In this document: piece by piece, positions 4,515-5,582 of the stretch
Position numbering within the stretch: position 1 is the first letter of the stretch
How the letters are laid out: the number at the start of each line of letters is the position of its first letter
Source of the DNA: Pedosphaera sp.
GTDB lineage: Bacteria > Verrucomicrobiota > Verrucomicrobiae > Limisphaerales > Pedosphaeraceae
NCBI GenBank assembly: GCA_028293265.1
Contig: JAQGPB010000518.1
Location: forward strand, 1-5,582
Direction of reading: 5' to 3'
Length of the DNA: 5,582 bases
Notes under the pieces: generated by a model
Database searches by the model: none
The model's input: only the letters and a program-made list of their open reading frames with translations
What the model was told of the DNA's origin: nothing
Translations under genes and position numbers: made by a program

Positions 4515-5582
4515 ATGCGCCAAAAATTGAACCCTCAGCCTGAGAGTCGCCGCCGTCCCGCCACCGACGTAGGCAGGCGAACTCGTTCCAGTCTCCACTC
4601 CGCACTCCGCACTCCGCACTCCGCACTCATTTTCTTGCTCTTCGGTCTGCTCCTCGCGTCAACTCTCTCTACCCAGGCGCAAGTTTCTTCCAACCGATTT
4701 CTGTTCATCGTGGACACCTCCGCCGCCATGAAACGCCATGGGCCGGACATCCTCAATCTCCTCAATGGCCTCATCGTCAACGGCGCCAGCGGCCAGATGC
4801 ACGCCGGCGATTCCCTCGGCCTCTGGACTTTCAATGACGATGTTTATTCCGATCTTCCAGTGCAAACTTGGGGCAGCGCGGAGCCCACACAAATCGCCCG
4901 GCACACAACTGATTTTCTCCGGCATCAACCTTTCGGAAAAACCGGCCGCCTCGACCTGGCCCTCGGCGCCATGCAGGAAATCATCAAAGCCTCCGACATT
5001 ATCACCATTTTCATCATCTCCTCCGGCGACGGCAAAATGACCGGGACTCCATTCGACGCGGAAATCAACGATCAATATCGCCAGGCGCTCAAGGGAATGG
5101 GCCGTCAACCCCGGCTGGTCGTCACTGTTCTGCAGGCCAAAGGTGGCAAGCTCCTCCAATACACGGTCAACGCCCTCCCTTGGCCGGTGGTCGTTCCGGA
5201 AGTGCCCATTCCCATCAAAATGGCTCAGGCCGCTCCCCGCCCCGCGACCGCCAATCCGCCTGCCGCACATCAATCCGCAACTCCGCCAGTCGTTTCTCAA
5301 ACACAACCAGCGCAGCCCGCCAACTCCAATCCACCGCAGCAAAATCCCATCCCTGCCGCGCCACCCGCTGCGAGTCCGGTTCCCCCGCCTACAATTACAA
5401 CGCCTGTCTATGCCACCAAACCCGCTCCTGTGGTGAAACCAGAAGGCGCTCCCGTAATTGCCACCGCGCCCCCTCCAATTACGCCGCAGTCAGCACCAGC
5501 GCAAACCCCGACACCCGCTCCCCCGACTCAGTCCGCTCCAGCCTCGACCTCCCCACCGCCGCCCCCAAATTTTTACGTCCCG
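4515..5582 (+). CDS. Exported VWA-domain protein with proline-rich tail, 3' end outside window
   Basis: An uninterrupted frame of 356 codons runs from the ATG at 4515 off the right edge. A hydrophobic segment LIFLLFGLLLASTLSTQA (38-55) followed by Q looks like a signal peptide with cleavage after TQA, so the mature part is exported. Residues 61-222 form a von Willebrand A-like domain: FLFIVDTSAAM (62-72), GLWTFNDDV (102-110), FGKTGRLDLALGAM (140-153) and IFIISSGDGKMTG. Expected metal-site residues Asp67, Ser69, Thr143 and Asp172 are present, but the second Ser of DxSxS is Ala71. From about 222 to the edge roughly one residue in three is Pro (44 of about 135), suggesting an extended linker or wall-spanning tail. 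The start is uncertain: no ribosome site precedes 4515, and the first 37 residues are Arg-rich and partly encoded by a heptamer repeat, so they may be untranslated. Function is unknown; VWA domains usually mediate metal-dependent protein binding. Confidence 0.8.
   Translation, partial: MRQKLNPQPESRRRPATDVGRRTRSSLHSALRTPHSALIFLLFGLLLASTLSTQAQVSSNRFLFIVDTSAAMKRHGPDILNLLNGLIVNGASGQMHAGDSLGLWTFNDDVYSDLPVQTWGSAEPTQIARHTTDFLRHQPFGKTGRLDLALGAMQEIIKASDIITIFIISSGDGKMTGTPFDAEINDQYRQALKGMGRQPRLVVTVLQAKGGKLLQYTVNALPWPVVVPEVPIPIKMAQAAPRPATANPPAAHQSATPPVVSQTQPAQPANSNPPQQNPIPAAPPAASPVPPPTITTPVYATKPAPVVKPEGAPVIATAPPPITPQSAPAQTPTPAPPTQSAPASTSPPPPPNFYVP
4596..4628. repeat. Tandem heptamer CACTCCG, about 4.7 copies
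   Basis: Four full copies of CACTCCG and a fifth partial copy (CACTC) run without interruption. Seven is not a multiple of three, so three units encode a seven-residue period (seen as HSALRTP then HSAL) in the VWA reading frame, and gain or loss of one unit would shift that frame. The same heptamer family is a frequent intergenic filler in Verrucomicrobiota, read on the other strand as GAGTGCG. Confidence 0.85.

Noticed and set aside
4417..4626. Minus-strand frame translating to SAECGVRS-like text
   Set aside because: This is the familiar spurious translation of the GAGTGCG heptamer filler, not a protein.
4596..4628. Heptamer array as a CRISPR or iteron-type origin
   Set aside because: The units are 7 bp with no spacers, and no cas, rep or dnaA-type gene or DnaA box cluster is nearby.
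4659..5342. 227-codon minus-strand open frame opposite the VWA gene
   Set aside because: It is a shadow. The plus-strand frame has a signal peptide and VWA motifs and stays open to the window edge.

Overview
The window is about 5.6 kb of moderately GC-rich bacterial chromosome. It most resembles a Verrucomicrobiota genome (Pedosphaera/Limisphaerales-like). This is an inference from three things: a VWA protein with a long proline-rich tail, a YacP-type NYN protein, and spacer DNA full of familiar low-complexity filler (tandem CACTCCG heptamers, TTTTTAATTTT runs, CTCAACTCTCAACC-like text and a degenerate CTCTCCCC...GGGTG...GGGG element). There is no rRNA, tRNA, CRISPR array, transposase or integrase in the window.

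Layout, left half. Positions 1-501 (+) hold a type II toxin-antitoxin (TA) pair: the 3' part of a RelB/DinJ-like ribbon-helix-helix antitoxin, overlapped by 26 nt by a MazF/PemK-like endoribonuclease toxin. Running convergently on the minus strand are two genes read in the order 2785->1652 and 1608->541. The first is a DUF1016/YhcG-type PDDEXK nuclease-fold protein. The second, 43 nt downstream, is a COG0523/CobW-family G3E GTPase with a very His-rich metal-binding insert. Divergent from the nuclease gene is a second complete TA pair (2899-3433, +): a Phd/YefM-like antitoxin and a RelE/ParE-superfamily toxin overlapping by 14 nt, preceded by a good promoter that predicts a leaderless mRNA.

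Layout, right half. Positions 3434-3917 have no gene I can support, but contain a promoter-like TTGACA/extended -10 and several short repeats. Positions 3918-4388 (+) encode a YacP/NYN-domain RNA-binding or endonuclease-like protein. Positions 4389-4514 are repeat-derived spacer. From about 4515 to the window edge (+) runs an exported VWA-domain protein with a degenerate MIDAS motif and a proline-rich tail, truncated by the window. Its N-terminal coding region contains a 7-bp tandem repeat.

How it fits together: two TA modules bracket a nuclease-fold gene and a metallochaperone GTPase, which looks like an accessory or stability island set into housekeeping-type surroundings. The individual families are known. 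The points most worth a second look are the hybrid RelB-MazF pairing, the nuclease + zinc-GTPase gene pair between TA modules, the leaderless promoter/operator, the 20-codon internal duplication in the nuclease, the orphan promoter, and the frame-shifting heptamer repeat in the VWA gene. I see no clearly new multigene system.
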